A program made the translations under genes and the position numbers. From positions 248,001 through 312,000 of the forward strand of contig NZ_PGVB01000010.1 in assembly GCF_002860205.1 (NCBI RefSeq): 64,000 bases of DNA, written 5' to 3'. The notes beneath the pieces are model-generated. The model saw only the letters and a program-made list of their open reading frames with translations, searched no databases and had not been told where the DNA came from. Positions 54,627 to 63,914 of this stretch are shown piece by piece (within the stretch, counting starts at the first letter, position 1; each line of letters starts with the position of its first letter). This DNA comes from Bacillus sp. T33-2. Lineage in GTDB: Bacteria; Bacillota; Bacilli; Bacillales; Cytobacillaceae.

Positions 54627-56177
54627 TCAGCTTTTTTTCAGCAATGCCAAATAGTTTTTCGCGAACGAAATCCAATTTCTGTTTTGCTGAAAGTAGCTTT
54701 TAAACAATTGTAAAAACAACGGATATTTACCCTTATAAGGATACCAATGGATTTCTGACTTCAGTAGCCCACGGTCCTCCACGACAGCTTTTTCATGGCA
54801 AAATATCCGCAATCCCGCTTCCCCATGATACCTGCCGATCCCGCTTTGCTTTGCCCCGCCGAACGGAAGCCCATGATTGGCAATCGACACAATGACATCA
54901 TTGATGACAACCGCACCGGATACCAGGCTTGATGCGACTCGGCGGGCTTTGTCCATATCCCTCGACCAGACGCTCGCATTTAATCCATAAACCGTATCAT
55001 TGGCGAGTTCTATGGCTTCCTGTTCTGAGTCAAATGGAATGACAGGCAACAAAGGCCCGAATGTTTCCTCCTGGATAATGTCCATATTGTGGTCAACATT
55101 GCTGACAACGGTAGGCGGCAAAAACATTCCGTCTTTCCACTGGTCTGGAGGGCTGCCTGTTTCAAGGACTGCCCCTTTTCGAAGGGCCTCCTCAAGCTGG
55201 GCTTTCACGATATCTTTCTGTGCTGGAAAAGTCATTGAACCGACGTCAGCATCCTGCCCGGCCCCTTGCTTCAGTGATTGAACCTCTTTTACCAACAGCT
55301 TGAGGAACTGTTCGTACACAGGCCTTTCAACATACAGCCTCTCAGCACTCATGCACACCTGGCCGCTGTTTGTGAACGCCCCCCAGGCCGCACCCTTCGC
55401 AGCCCTTTCAAGGTTGGCATCCTTAAAAATAATCATCGGGTCCTTGCCGCCAAGCTCCAGTGTAGTCGGGATTAAATCTTTGGCAGCCTGTTCCTGAATG
55501 ATTTTGCCGGTCCGTACCGACCCGGTAAAAAAGATATAATCGGGCTTGCCTTTTGTAAATGCAGCACCGACGTCTTTCCCGCCATGTGCCACCTGAACGG
55601 TTCCTTCAGGGAAACCTGCCTTCCTGAAAAGGTCCTCAATGAATTTTCCAACGAGGGGAGTCACCTCCGACGGCTTCAGGATGACAGAATTGCCCCCGGC
55701 CAGTGCGCTGATCATTGGCACCAACGCCAACTGGAGCGGATAATTCCATGGGGAAATGATGAGCACCACCCCCCTTGGCATATATTCAACGAAAGATTTT
55801 TTGCCAATGAGTAAAAGAGGCGTCTTTGCTTTTTGCCTTCCAAGTATTTTCCCGGCGTGCCTGATGATATGGTCGATGCCATCAATAGTCGGCATAATGT
55901 CGGCCACAACCGCTTCAGTCAACACTTTGCCTGTGTCTTCGGAAATGGTGCGGGCGATTTCATCCATATTTCGGACCATTTCATTTTTTAGGTTCTTTAA
56001 ATAAGAAAGCCTTTCAGCGATGGATATTTCTTTCCATTTCCCAAAAGCGGTTCGTGCTTTTTTATAATAAACAGGCACTTCATGGATTGGCGTTTCATCC
56101 ATCTCAGCCAATACTTTTCCGGTTGCAGGCGCAATGACTCTCAGCCGTCCGGCCTGCTCAACTGAATGCATCTTCAT
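54627..56177 (-). CDS. Class-3-like aldehyde dehydrogenase
   Basis: 516 residues. The NAD-binding region has ISPWNYPLQLAL and KPSEVTP, the catalytic Glu ELGGKDP and Cys NSGQVCMSAER. The C-terminal extension with a membrane-associated look (YPYKGKYPLFLQLF) is typical of the class-3/coniferyl-type. Oxidises an aldehyde to acid. Its start lies 12 bp after the end of the acyl-reductase-like gene, so the two are one transcript. Likely substrate is a fatty or aromatic aldehyde. Confidence 0.9.
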   Translation of the reverse strand: MKMHSVEQAGRLRVIAPATGKVLAEMDETPIHEVPVYYKKARTAFGKWKEISIAERLSYLKNLKNEMVRNMDEIARTISEDTGKVLTEAVVADIMPTIDGIDHIIRHAGKILGRQKAKTPLLLIGKKSFVEYMPRGVVLIISPWNYPLQLALVPMISALAGGNSVILKPSEVTPLVGKFIEDLFRKAGFPEGTVQVAHGGKDVGAAFTKGKPDYIFFTGSVRTGKIIQEQAAKDLIPTTLELGGKDPMIIFKDANLERAAKGAAWGAFTNSGQVCMSAERLYVERPVYEQFLKLLVKEVQSLKQGAGQDADVGSMTFPAQKDIVKAQLEEALRKGAVLETGSPPDQWKDGMFLPPTVVSNVDHNMDIIQEETFGPLLPVIPFDSEQEAIELANDTVYGLNASVWSRDMDKARRVASSLVSGAVVINDVIVSIANHGLPFGGAKQSGIGRYHGEAGLRIFCHEKAVVEDRGLLKSEIHWYPYKGKYPLFLQLFKSYFQQNRNWISFAKNYLALLKKS

Positions 56178-56189
56178 TCACCCTTTCTG

Positions 56190-57290
56190 TTACTCTATTT
56201 TAATCTGGTAATTAGGTTCATGCTTATTTTTTAAATAAAAATCGGCCATCGGCTTCACTCCGTCTTTAAAATCAGGACACTTGATGCCTGAGCCCTTTAA
56301 GTCATCCTGGGCATGGGAACAATCGAAAAACCCAAGCCATGTAAAGTATTCAAGCGCTTCTTTTTCGACACCGAGATACCTTCTCAGTGCACTTAATTGC
56401 AGGCCGGCCTTTGCCACACCAAGGGGGATGGTTCCTTTAGGCCTCTTTTTTGTCAGCTCTTGCATGATCATCTCATAAAGGTCGGTCACTTTATATGGGT
56501 TTGGGTCGGTAAGATGATACGTTTTCCCCTCACCCTTATCATTAAACGATAAATAAGCAGTTGCTTCAATAATATAATCTACAGGCACGAGGTTTATTAC
56601 AGCATCACTCTTGCCGAGCCGCGGCAGGAAAGGCATAAAACGCAGGCGGTCAATGAAATTCATGATAAAGTATGGACCGTCAAATTTAATTGTTTCACCC
56701 GTTTTTGAATGGCCTTTTACAATGCCTGGACGGATGATGGTAACAGGGATATAATTTTTAATCGAGTCTACTAAAACCTCAGCCTCGTATTTTGTTTCTT
56801 CATAAAAATTTTTGAATGCGGGCGGCCTGGCCAATTCGTCTTCATACAGCCTGCCCTCTCTTCTTCCTGCGACATAGGCAGTGCTGAAATACGTATATCT
56901 TATAAGCTGTTTTAGCCCTCTTACCCATTGATTGACATTATTGGTTCCGCTTACATTTACAAAATAGGCGGTATCCTTCGGAACAGCCAGGTCATAAATG
57001 GCAGCCAAATGAAATACATGTGTCACCGCAGACTGCAAATGGGCGTTCAACTGAGATGCAATCCCCAATCCTTGTTTTGATATATCTCCTTCAACAATTT
57101 CGAACGAATCCGGTTCCATCGAAAAATCCTTAATGATCGCATTTTTTTCCACCCGGGCGCTTGCAGCCATTTTGGGGAGCACGAGTGCATAAACCTTGCC
57201 CTGTCCATCATTTTGTTTCAAAACTTGCCTAATGAGCTGGTTACAAATAAAGCCAGGAAACCCGGTGAAGAAGTATCCATTTTCCATCAT
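56190..57290 (-). CDS. Fatty acyl reductase-like SDR
   Basis: 366 residues, extended SDR with NAD_binding_4 (male-sterility / thioester-reductase) type. The nucleotide tract TGFPGFICNQLI and the catalytic Y/K region NFYEETKYEAEV are present, and STAYVAGRREG is a family feature. Substrate is a long-chain thioester or ketone by family. Start ATG 57290, with GGAGGAG upstream. First gene of an operon with the aldehyde dehydrogenase. Confidence 0.82.
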   Translation of the reverse strand: MMENGYFFTGFPGFICNQLIRQVLKQNDGQGKVYALVLPKMAASARVEKNAIIKDFSMEPDSFEIVEGDISKQGLGIASQLNAHLQSAVTHVFHLAAIYDLAVPKDTAYFVNVSGTNNVNQWVRGLKQLIRYTYFSTAYVAGRREGRLYEDELARPPAFKNFYEETKYEAEVLVDSIKNYIPVTIIRPGIVKGHSKTGETIKFDGPYFIMNFIDRLRFMPFLPRLGKSDAVINLVPVDYIIEATAYLSFNDKGEGKTYHLTDPNPYKVTDLYEMIMQELTKKRPKGTIPLGVAKAGLQLSALRRYLGVEKEALEYFTWLGFFDCSHAQDDLKGSGIKCPDFKDGVKPMADFYLKNKHEPNYQIKIE

Positions 57291-57464
57291 TCTCCTCCTT
57301 CAAAATTAATTAGCTTTATTTTAACGATAACTTTTCTCAATGGTCAAGAATCAGGCTGATAATTCTGAATTCTTTTATTTTCACAAAAATTAGATCTCTC
57401 CCAAAACCGGAAGAGGTGAGAAACGCCATATTTAAGTGGGTTTCGTTAGCTGGATCCTTCTAAT

Positions 57465-58031
57465 CTACATATCTATCCTTTTAATGATTCGGGCAGGATT
57501 GCCTCCTGCTACAACACCATCGGGAACATCTTTGGTGACTACAGCGCCCGAAGCGATTACCGTATTATTACCGATTGTTACTCCCGGGTTGATGACAGCA
57601 CGTCCGCCAATCCAGACATTATCCCCTATCATCACCGGTTTCCCAAATTCCGGCCCGGCGATCCGCTCATACGGATTTAAAGGATGTGCCGCAGTATAAA
57701 TATGCACGCCTGGTGCAATGAAGCAATTGTGCCCAATCCTGACCTCGCATACATCTAAAATAACACAATCAAAATTGGCATAAAAATTTTCGCCGACATG
57801 AATATTGTACCCGTAGTCGCAGCGGAAGGCAGGCTCAATGAATAAGCTTTTTCCTGTTGAACCAAACAGTTCCTTCAAAATCGCGGTGCGCTCCTCGTAC
57901 TCGGTTTCAAGGGTCTCATTATATAAACGAGTTAGTTTTCTGGCGCGTTCCCTTTCCCTTATCAAGTCTTGATCTGAGGCCAGGTACATCTCGCCTGATA
58001 TCATCTTTTGTTTCTCCGATTTGGACACCAT
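57465..58031 (-). CDS. maa: Maltose O-acetyltransferase
   Basis: 188 residues. N-terminal Mac domain ([22 protein letters not shown]), then the left-handed beta-helix of hexapeptide repeats (for example [20 protein letters not shown]) with the catalytic His in [12 protein letters not shown]. subtilis Maa is similar throughout. Acetylates maltose or other sugars with acetyl-CoA. Weak ribosome binding site at the ATG (58031). Monocistronic. Confidence 0.93.
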   Translation of the reverse strand: MVSKSEKQKMISGEMYLASDQDLIRERERARKLTRLYNETLETEYEERTAILKELFGSTGKSLFIEPAFRCDYGYNIHVGENFYANFDCVILDVCEVRIGHNCFIAPGVHIYTAAHPLNPYERIAGPEFGKPVMIGDNVWIGGRAVINPGVTIGNNTVIASGAVVTKDVPDGVVAGGNPARIIKRIDM

Positions 58032-58100
58032 TATTTTTGGCTCGCTTTCGTTTCTTTCATTATAACGTTAAGCACAAGTTTTTGACTGTTTTATCATATA

Positions 58101-58126
58101 AGAAGCTGGCGGTTCAGCCAGCTTCT
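58101..58126 (-). terminator. Terminator after prfC
   Basis: AGAAGCTGGC, 6-nt loop, GCCAGCTTCT (10 bp perfect); weakly T-rich tail TATATGA. Confidence 0.55.
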
Positions 58127-58132
58127 AACATA

Positions 58133-59713
58133 TTATTGTGAGACATCCATTGGATTATATAGCTTGATGTCCGGGTTCTTTTCCTGGAACCATCTGAGTG
58201 CGAAATCATTCTCGAAAAGGAAAGCTTTCTTTTCATACCTGTCATTGACAAGCAGGCTTCGTGAACTGGACAGATTTTCGTCAATCTGTTCGTTCTCGAC
58301 CCAGCGGGCGATTTTCGACCCTAGCCTTTCCATGATTACTTCAACATTGTATTCGTTCCGCATCCGGTGCTCAAATACCTCGAATTGAAGCTGCCCGACA
58401 GCCCCAAGAAGGTATTCTTCCGTTTTCACGGTTTTGAACAGCTGGATCGCGCCTTCCTGGACGAGCTGCTGGATCCCTTTATGGAAATGCTTCTGCTTCA
58501 TGACATTCTTCGCCGTGACCCTTACAAACAGTTCAGGCGTAAATTGCGGCAGCCGCTCATACAGAAAAGTATCCTTCCCTGACACAAGCGTGTCACCAAT
58601 CTGGTACGTTCCCGGGTCATATAACCCGATAATGTCTCCTGATACTGCTTCATCGACCGTACTCCTGTCATCAGCCATAAATTGGGTCGATTGTGCAAGC
58701 TTCATTGGTTTTCCGGTGCGGCTTAAGCTTACGGTCATTCCCCTGTCAAACTTGCCGGAACAAATCCTTAAGAATGCAATCCTGTCGCGGTGGGCGGGAT
58801 TCATATTTGCCTGTATCTTAAAAATGAACCCCGAAAATTCCTCGGACAGCGGGTCTATGTTACCCGCTGAAGAATTCCTTGGCTGCGGAGAAGGAGCAAA
58901 TTGCAAATATGATTCCAGGAATGTCTGAACACCGAAATTGGTAAGAGCGCTCCCAAAAAAGACAGGTGTTAAATCACCTTCCCGCACTCTTTCAGCAGAA
59001 AATTGATTTCCTGCTTCGTTCAGCAGCATGATTTCCTCAAGAGTTTGTTCGTAAAGCGGTGAATCCTTGAGCGGATGCGCACCAACAATTTCACCATCTT
59101 CATCCAAACGGACGAACCGGTCGCCGTCTTCTACACGGAACTGTTCAATCCGGTTATGGAAGCGGTCATAAATCCCCAAAAACTCTTTCCCCATGCCGAT
59201 CGGCCAATTCATCGGATACGATTCTATCCCTAAGACCTCTTCAAGCTCCGCAAGAAGCTCCAGCGGTGTTTTACCTTGGCGGTCAAGCTTGTTCATGAAT
59301 GTAAAAATCGGGATACCCCTCATCCGGCAAACCTTGAACAGTTTAAGTGTCTGCTCCTCAATCCCTTTCGCTGAATCAATGATCATCACGGCACTGTCGA
59401 CAGCCGTCAATGTCCGGTAAGTGTCCTCACTGAAATCCTGGTGCCCGGGCGTATCGAGAATATTTACCCGAAACCCTTCATAATCGAATTGCATGACACT
59501 TGACGTTACAGAAATCCCGCGTTGCTTTTCGATTTCCATCCAGTCGCTTGTCGCAAATTTCCCGGTTTTTTTCGCTTTTACCGTCCCGGCATCCCGGATC
59601 GCTCCCCCGAATAGCAGGAGTTTTTCTGTCAGTGTCGTTTTTCCCGCGTCAGGGTGGGAGATAATCGCAAATGTTCTCCTCGATAAAACCTCATCTTTTA
59701 AACTTTTCATCAT
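58133..59713 (-). CDS. prfC: Peptide chain release factor 3
   Basis: About 526 residues. GTPase G1 [16 protein letters not shown], switch [16 protein letters not shown]-type ([16 protein letters not shown]), and NKLD (MNKLDRQG). The C-terminal RF3 domain follows. RF3 releases RF1/RF2 from the ribosome. ATG 59713 has AGAAAGGA 10 nt upstream. B. subtilis lacks prfC, so this differs. Monocistronic. Confidence 0.95.
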   Translation of the reverse strand: MMKSLKDEVLSRRTFAIISHPDAGKTTLTEKLLLFGGAIRDAGTVKAKKTGKFATSDWMEIEKQRGISVTSSVMQFDYEGFRVNILDTPGHQDFSEDTYRTLTAVDSAVMIIDSAKGIEEQTLKLFKVCRMRGIPIFTFMNKLDRQGKTPLELLAELEEVLGIESYPMNWPIGMGKEFLGIYDRFHNRIEQFRVEDGDRFVRLDEDGEIVGAHPLKDSPLYEQTLEEIMLLNEAGNQFSAERVREGDLTPVFFGSALTNFGVQTFLESYLQFAPSPQPRNSSAGNIDPLSEEFSGFIFKIQANMNPAHRDRIAFLRICSGKFDRGMTVSLSRTGKPMKLAQSTQFMADDRSTVDEAVSGDIIGLYDPGTYQIGDTLVSGKDTFLYERLPQFTPELFVRVTAKNVMKQKHFHKGIQQLVQEGAIQLFKTVKTEEYLLGAVGQLQFEVFEHRMRNEYNVEVIMERLGSKIARWVENEQIDENLSSSRSLLVNDRYEKKAFLFENDFALRWFQEKNPDIKLYNPMDVSQ

Positions 59714-59864
59714 GTTGTATATTTCCTTTCTGTGCACAGGCGAATTTCCTCATAACTTCAATCTTATAATGCCGGGTTAAAGTTTGCAATCCTGATATTC
59801 GAGTAAGGTTTCTTTTTAAATTTGCAGCCGAGGATTATAATGGAAAATGCATGGAGGTGTACTA

Positions 59865-60734
59865 TTGGATACAATAACTCACACATTATTCGGGCTCGCG
59901 CTCTATGGCGCCATCGACAAAAAAGATATGCAGAGGCCGGCCCGCAGCGCTTTTTTGTTTACTGCTGTCGGTGCTAGCCAGATACCAGACATCGATGTCG
60001 TTTCACAGCTTTGGGACAACGAAGGAATGTACCAGATGTGGCACCGGGGCATCACCCATTCTGTCCTTTTGACTCCTGTCTGGGCACTGCTTTTTTTGTC
60101 CTTGTCCTATTTATTTTTCCGGGTAAAAGATAAAAAGCTTTTCTTCCTGGCTTGGATTGCCGTCTTGATCCATGACACGAGTGACCTTTTCAACGCCTGG
60201 GGGACTGGATATTTTGAACCGGTATCAAACATCCGGCTTACATTCGGGACTGTCCCTATTATAGACTTTATGGTATGGCTGATTTTAGGTGCCGCTTTTT
60301 TGGCTTCCAGAAAAAACAAGCTGAAGGGGACTGTTGCCTATAAAATTGCCTGGTGCCTGATTGCCGTCCATTTCCTCGTTCAAAGCGTACAGGGATGGGT
60401 TATTTATGATCAATATAAAAATGAGAAAAACCAGGTTGCACTGTCTGCAGGATTCATCCCCTGGACATATACCGTAATTGAGAAAAAAGAGGATATTGTG
60501 ACCATTTACCAGGACAATTTGTTTCAAGAGCGGGAAAAACAGTATGAACTGGTTTCAAGCGAGGACGCCAACCTCAACGAGTTGTTTAACAAACGTCCGG
60601 AAGCGAAGACCCTTTATCAATGGTCTCCCTTCGTTGTAATCGTGGAAGATGATAAACGGCTTGGTTTATATGACCCGAGGTTTTACCGGGACGGACAGTC
60701 TTTTCTGTTTGAATACATCGAAAAAACGCAATAA
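59865..60734 (+). CDS. YfhP/YdjM-type membrane protein
   Basis: About 289 residues from the TTG at 59865 with GGAGGTG 6 nt upstream. Four or five TM helices and metal-site motifs THTLFGLALYG, PDIDVV and HRGITHSV with a conserved Asp/His. This is the DUF457 (YdjM/YfhP) family; called metal-dependent hydrolase, but activity is unproven. The C-terminal half is a soluble tail (VAYKIAWCLI ... FEYIEKTQ). Confidence 0.82.
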   Translation: MDTITHTLFGLALYGAIDKKDMQRPARSAFLFTAVGASQIPDIDVVSQLWDNEGMYQMWHRGITHSVLLTPVWALLFLSLSYLFFRVKDKKLFFLAWIAVLIHDTSDLFNAWGTGYFEPVSNIRLTFGTVPIIDFMVWLILGAAFLASRKNKLKGTVAYKIAWCLIAVHFLVQSVQGWVIYDQYKNEKNQVALSAGFIPWTYTVIEKKEDIVTIYQDNLFQEREKQYELVSSEDANLNELFNKRPEAKTLYQWSPFVVIVEDDKRLGLYDPRFYRDGQSFLFEYIEKTQ

Positions 60735-60897
60735 AGGTCTTATCCCTGGATGTTGTTTGAATTCTAAAGAACACCAAAGCAACCATTCATATATGGCAAA
60801 CATACATTTATTTACGTCGTGGACTGCTCCCTATACAGAAAATCCATTTCTCCATAGTCTGATAGAAAATAAGCAAGAATAGGAGATGCTTTGACCA

Positions 60898-61584
60898 ATG
60901 CTATGTGATAAAAGGGAGCACTTTAATAAAAACCATGATTGGGATGAATGCTTTAAAGAAGAGCACCAATGGGATCATGAGGGTAAAGATGAAGAGGATC
61001 ATGAAGACTGTTGTAAAAAGGAACATCACTCCTTAGACTGCTCCAACAAAGATCACGATGGTGACTGCGATGACAAAAAAGAATGTTCTAAAGGGGAAAA
61101 TTGCGTTTGCCACAAGGTAAGGGAAATTGCGGAGGCTCAGCACAAAGTAAAAAAGGACGATAGCTGCGATACAAGCTGCGACCAATCTATTAAAAAATTG
61201 CTCGAGACACGCAAGCCATCTGGACTGGATACTGTACCATTTAAGTTGTTGTGCGGATGTGAAAAGGATTGTGGCCGTTCCTTTGCCGGAAAAGGAGTTG
61301 TAAAAATTGATGGCTGCCTCTTCGAAATCGATTCTCCTTATTTCCGGGTAAAGAAATTCGTTAAAGATTGTAACTGCTGTGCTATTTTGGAATTATTATG
61401 CCCGATTCATTGTAATTGCTGTCCTGGAATTAAAGGGTTCCTACGGACAGGAGCATGTTTTGAAGCAGACCTCAGTAAATTTGCTGGCATCACTTGTTTC
61501 CCTGCTGTTAAGACCGAAACCCGGCAAGATTCCAAAACATTCATCAAATGCATCAAAAAGATAAAAAAAGACAGTGTTAAATAA
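60898..61584 (+). CDS. CotY/CotZ-like spore coat protein with metal-ligand-rich extension
   Basis: 228 residues. The C-terminal two-thirds (about 67-228) fits the CotY/CotZ/ExsY family, with NCVCHKVREIAEAQ, DTVPFKLL and CNCCAILELL; such Cys-rich proteins form disulfide lattices in the outer coat or exosporium. The first 66 residues are an extra, almost purely polar region with 8 His, 7 Cys and many Asp/Glu/Lys (MLCDKREHFNKNHDWDEC...). This is not usual in the family (about 150 residues) and may bind metals. GGAG lies 12 nt before the ATG. Confidence 0.82.
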   Translation: MLCDKREHFNKNHDWDECFKEEHQWDHEGKDEEDHEDCCKKEHHSLDCSNKDHDGDCDDKKECSKGENCVCHKVREIAEAQHKVKKDDSCDTSCDQSIKKLLETRKPSGLDTVPFKLLCGCEKDCGRSFAGKGVVKIDGCLFEIDSPYFRVKKFVKDCNCCAILELLCPIHCNCCPGIKGFLRTGACFEADLSKFAGITCFPAVKTETRQDSKTFIKCIKKIKKDSVK

Positions 61585-61597
61585 TTCACCGTTATGG

Positions 61598-61636
61598 AAA
61601 ACTCCTGTTCATTTTTAGTGTATGAATCGGAGTTTT
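61598..61636 (+). terminator. Terminator after the CotZ-like gene
   Basis: AAAACTCC and GGAGTTTT with an inner TTCAT/ATGAA pair; followed by TTTTAT. Confidence 0.7.
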
Positions 61637-61812
61637 TTATGTTCTCAAAGAGACAGAATACCAAAAATAGTGCAAATGTCTACAGACACCAGTCCATACA
61701 AATGCATTTTTGAGACATATACAATAGTAAGTCAAAAGAGAGAAGCAAAATTAACCATGGGTAGGTTAATGCTTCGGATTGCTTTTGATAACCATAAAAA
61801 GGAGTGAAATGT

Positions 61813-62643
61813 ATGAAAAAAAATACGTGCGGCTGCAATGATAAGCATGGATGCCCTGATTTGCCTTCATGTGATAAGGCCGATACAAAGCATGTGGACT
61901 GTTTCCACGATGAATTTCCACCAAAGTTTTTTGCTGATAAAGTACCAGTTATCGATGTTGCAGTCCCTCTTTCTGAAGTTTGTCTAGAAGCTGACGTCGA
62001 AGCAAAAATACACCTCCCAACGCCTGCTAGGGAAATCAAGCATATTCGGAAGAATGTCAGCCTCAAACAGTGTAAAGTTATTCCTTCGACTTTACACCCT
62101 AAGCATTTCGTAAAGGTGTTTATCACCGGGGTTGTGCACAAAAATATTCAATACGTGGAACACTGCAGTGGCGTACTGAAAGACCATAGCGTGGATGTTC
62201 ATTTCAACTGCCACCGAACCATTAAGCTGTTCAGTCCCGTACAGTTCCCAGTCGATGACATGGAATTTAGCATTAAAAATACCGTGTTGGAAAGAAGAGA
62301 GCTTGATAAAGATGGACATGGCGCAGACAGATGCTCCTCCGGCTCCCTTACTTTTGAACTTTTCAACGAACCAATTGAATGTAAGCTTATTGCCGCGGCG
62401 GTTAAAGAAATAGATATTTTAAAGAATTTTGACACATGGGGACGATTTGACACAATTATTGAGAAGATGGAAGTCCTAATGCTGTTTAAGATATGGCAGA
62501 AACAGCAAGTGAAAAAAGTCGGGTTCCATCACTATCCGCCACATGGTTATGAAGGTGGCGAACATGAAGGCCATGACGACTATGACGACGATCATGGACC
62601 ATCTGCCCGTGACATTTTCAAGGGAGCTCTTAAAAAGTACTGA
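61813..62643 (+). CDS. SPOCS (DUF3794)-like spore surface protein with His/Asp tail
   Basis: 276 residues from the ATG at 61813, with GGAG 8 nt upstream. After a Cys-rich head (MKKNTCGCNDKHGCPDLP) a SPOCS-type domain (about 30-145) shows FVKVFITGVVHKNIQYVEH, as in SipL and other DUF3794 proteins. A second, helical part follows, and a C-terminal tail YEGGEHEGHDDYDDDHG rich in His/Asp. Probably spore coat or exosporium. Function of the family outside clostridial SipL is not known. Confidence 0.7.
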   Translation: MKKNTCGCNDKHGCPDLPSCDKADTKHVDCFHDEFPPKFFADKVPVIDVAVPLSEVCLEADVEAKIHLPTPAREIKHIRKNVSLKQCKVIPSTLHPKHFVKVFITGVVHKNIQYVEHCSGVLKDHSVDVHFNCHRTIKLFSPVQFPVDDMEFSIKNTVLERRELDKDGHGADRCSSGSLTFELFNEPIECKLIAAAVKEIDILKNFDTWGRFDTIIEKMEVLMLFKIWQKQQVKKVGFHHYPPHGYEGGEHEGHDDYDDDHGPSARDIFKGALKKY

Positions 62644-62653
62644 TCATAAAAAA

Positions 62654-62763
62654 AGCGGAAGCGCCTCGATCAGCCCCGACAGGCATAAGACGAATCATGC
62701 AGGAATCCCGATTTCTGCAGTGATTTGGCTTATGACCCGAGGGGCTAAGCGCTGTAGCTAGAC
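62654..62763. repeat. Structured repeat-like element, about 110 bp
   Basis: Palindromic in nested steps: AGCCCC/GGGGCT (62682-62687 with about 62740-62745), GGCATAAG/CTTATG-A-CC, and TGCAG/CTGCA inside. I recall near-identical elements, AGCGGAAGCGCC...CGCTG-AGCTAGAC, scattered in Bacillus genomes, so this is probably one copy of a family of REP/MITE-type elements. Only one copy is present in this window. Confidence 0.6.
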
Positions 62764-62790
62764 ATTTATCAAAGCAAACAGGACTAATAT

Positions 62791-62816
62791 AGGGTGTCTC
62801 TTAGCCGAGACACCCT
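62791..62816. terminator. Terminator between the SPOCS gene and its right-hand neighbour
   Basis: AGGGTGTCTC, TTAGCC, GAGACACCCT with T-rich sequence on the plus side. The flanking genes converge. Confidence 0.8.
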
Positions 62817-62846
62817 TGTTTATTTGATCACTCGATAGTGCGGGGT

Positions 62847-63914
62847 TTAAATTAAATTCAGATTCACATATTGAGGCTGAAGGATATCAAACAGCAATTG
62901 TGCGCTCCCTTGAAGTGAAAATGTTGGAGTCACTTCATTTAAAAGGAGACCATCATTCCAAATGCATTTAAATCCGCGAAAATTATATTCAAGTTCATGG
63001 ACAAAGTGCTCTTCATATACTTCATGATAAATTAACGCATCGTCAGATTGGAACATAAACTCTTCCCGACTCGTGCTTGGCATTTCAGGAAAAGACAGCC
63101 AATCGACACTCTGCACTTTTTGCCATGGAATTTTTATTGTTGCAGCATGAATGGTATGTGTCTGACAATTTACAAACTCGATATCAACAACAAGCAGCCC
63201 ATTGACAAAGAACATTGTTGATGGCAGGACCACCCTGGAATCCAAAACCTGAAAATTCCATTCAGTTTTAGTGATACACGACATGTCTGATAATAAATCA
63301 TACGAATCAAAAATATCAAGGTCTATTATCACGGTTGCCAGCAATACAGGCAGTTTAATGACTGGGAGGAGCTTCTTCTTTATGATTTTCGGCGGTCCTT
63401 CTCGTTCCAGGATCACAATGTCAGACGCGCTTTCACTATCCTTCAAATCGTGGTCTTCTAGCGTGCTGGCCTCCTTCACGTCGTCGCCTTCCGGATAACT
63501 AGCCTCCTTTACGTCCTGATCTTCTGGCTCATTTGTTTCCTCTTCTTCCTCTTCACATATTTCATCAGTGTTATCCTTATCTTTATCTGCAGGCTCCGTA
63601 TGATGAAAGCACTTCTTTTTTTTACCTCCCTGTAATTTGGCAGCTTTTCCCCAATAATAATTGTCCTCTTCCAAGGTCTCATCAACAGCGGCAGCATCAT
63701 CTTCTGTTTCAATGGATGAAAAGACACTCTTGTCATTATGCTCTTCAATTAATGGTATAGACTCTCGAGAAGCAAACTCTCTAGCTGATTCAAATTCTTG
63801 TTTTTCTTTCATCCGGTGGCTATTAACCTTTGGAGGGGGCAAAATTAACGGAGCAGAGGCTTTTCGGCTGAATGGTTTTGCACTTGAGGAAACAATCCTT
63901 CCATTTTGTTGCAT
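62847..63914 (-). CDS. Acidic spore-surface-type protein
   Basis: About 355 residues. Preferred ATG 63914 (MQQNGRIVSS); the GTG at 63923 with AGGAGG before it is the alternative. N-terminal 90 residues are basic and polar, then an acidic linker with EEEEEE and three DVKEAS-type units (about 125-165). The C-terminal domain (from about residue 185; LPVLLATVIIDLDIFDSYDL) is beta-rich and reminiscent of SPOCS/DUF3794. No signal peptide or TM. Probably a spore coat or exosporium protein by context; the family is not sure. Confidence 0.5.
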   Translation of the reverse strand: MQQNGRIVSSSAKPFSRKASAPLILPPPKVNSHRMKEKQEFESAREFASRESIPLIEEHNDKSVFSSIETEDDAAAVDETLEEDNYYWGKAAKLQGGKKKKCFHHTEPADKDKDNTDEICEEEEEETNEPEDQDVKEASYPEGDDVKEASTLEDHDLKDSESASDIVILEREGPPKIIKKKLLPVIKLPVLLATVIIDLDIFDSYDLLSDMSCITKTEWNFQVLDSRVVLPSTMFFVNGLLVVDIEFVNCQTHTIHAATIKIPWQKVQSVDWLSFPEMPSTSREEFMFQSDDALIYHEVYEEHFVHELEYNFRGFKCIWNDGLLLNEVTPTFSLQGSAQLLFDILQPQYVNLNLI

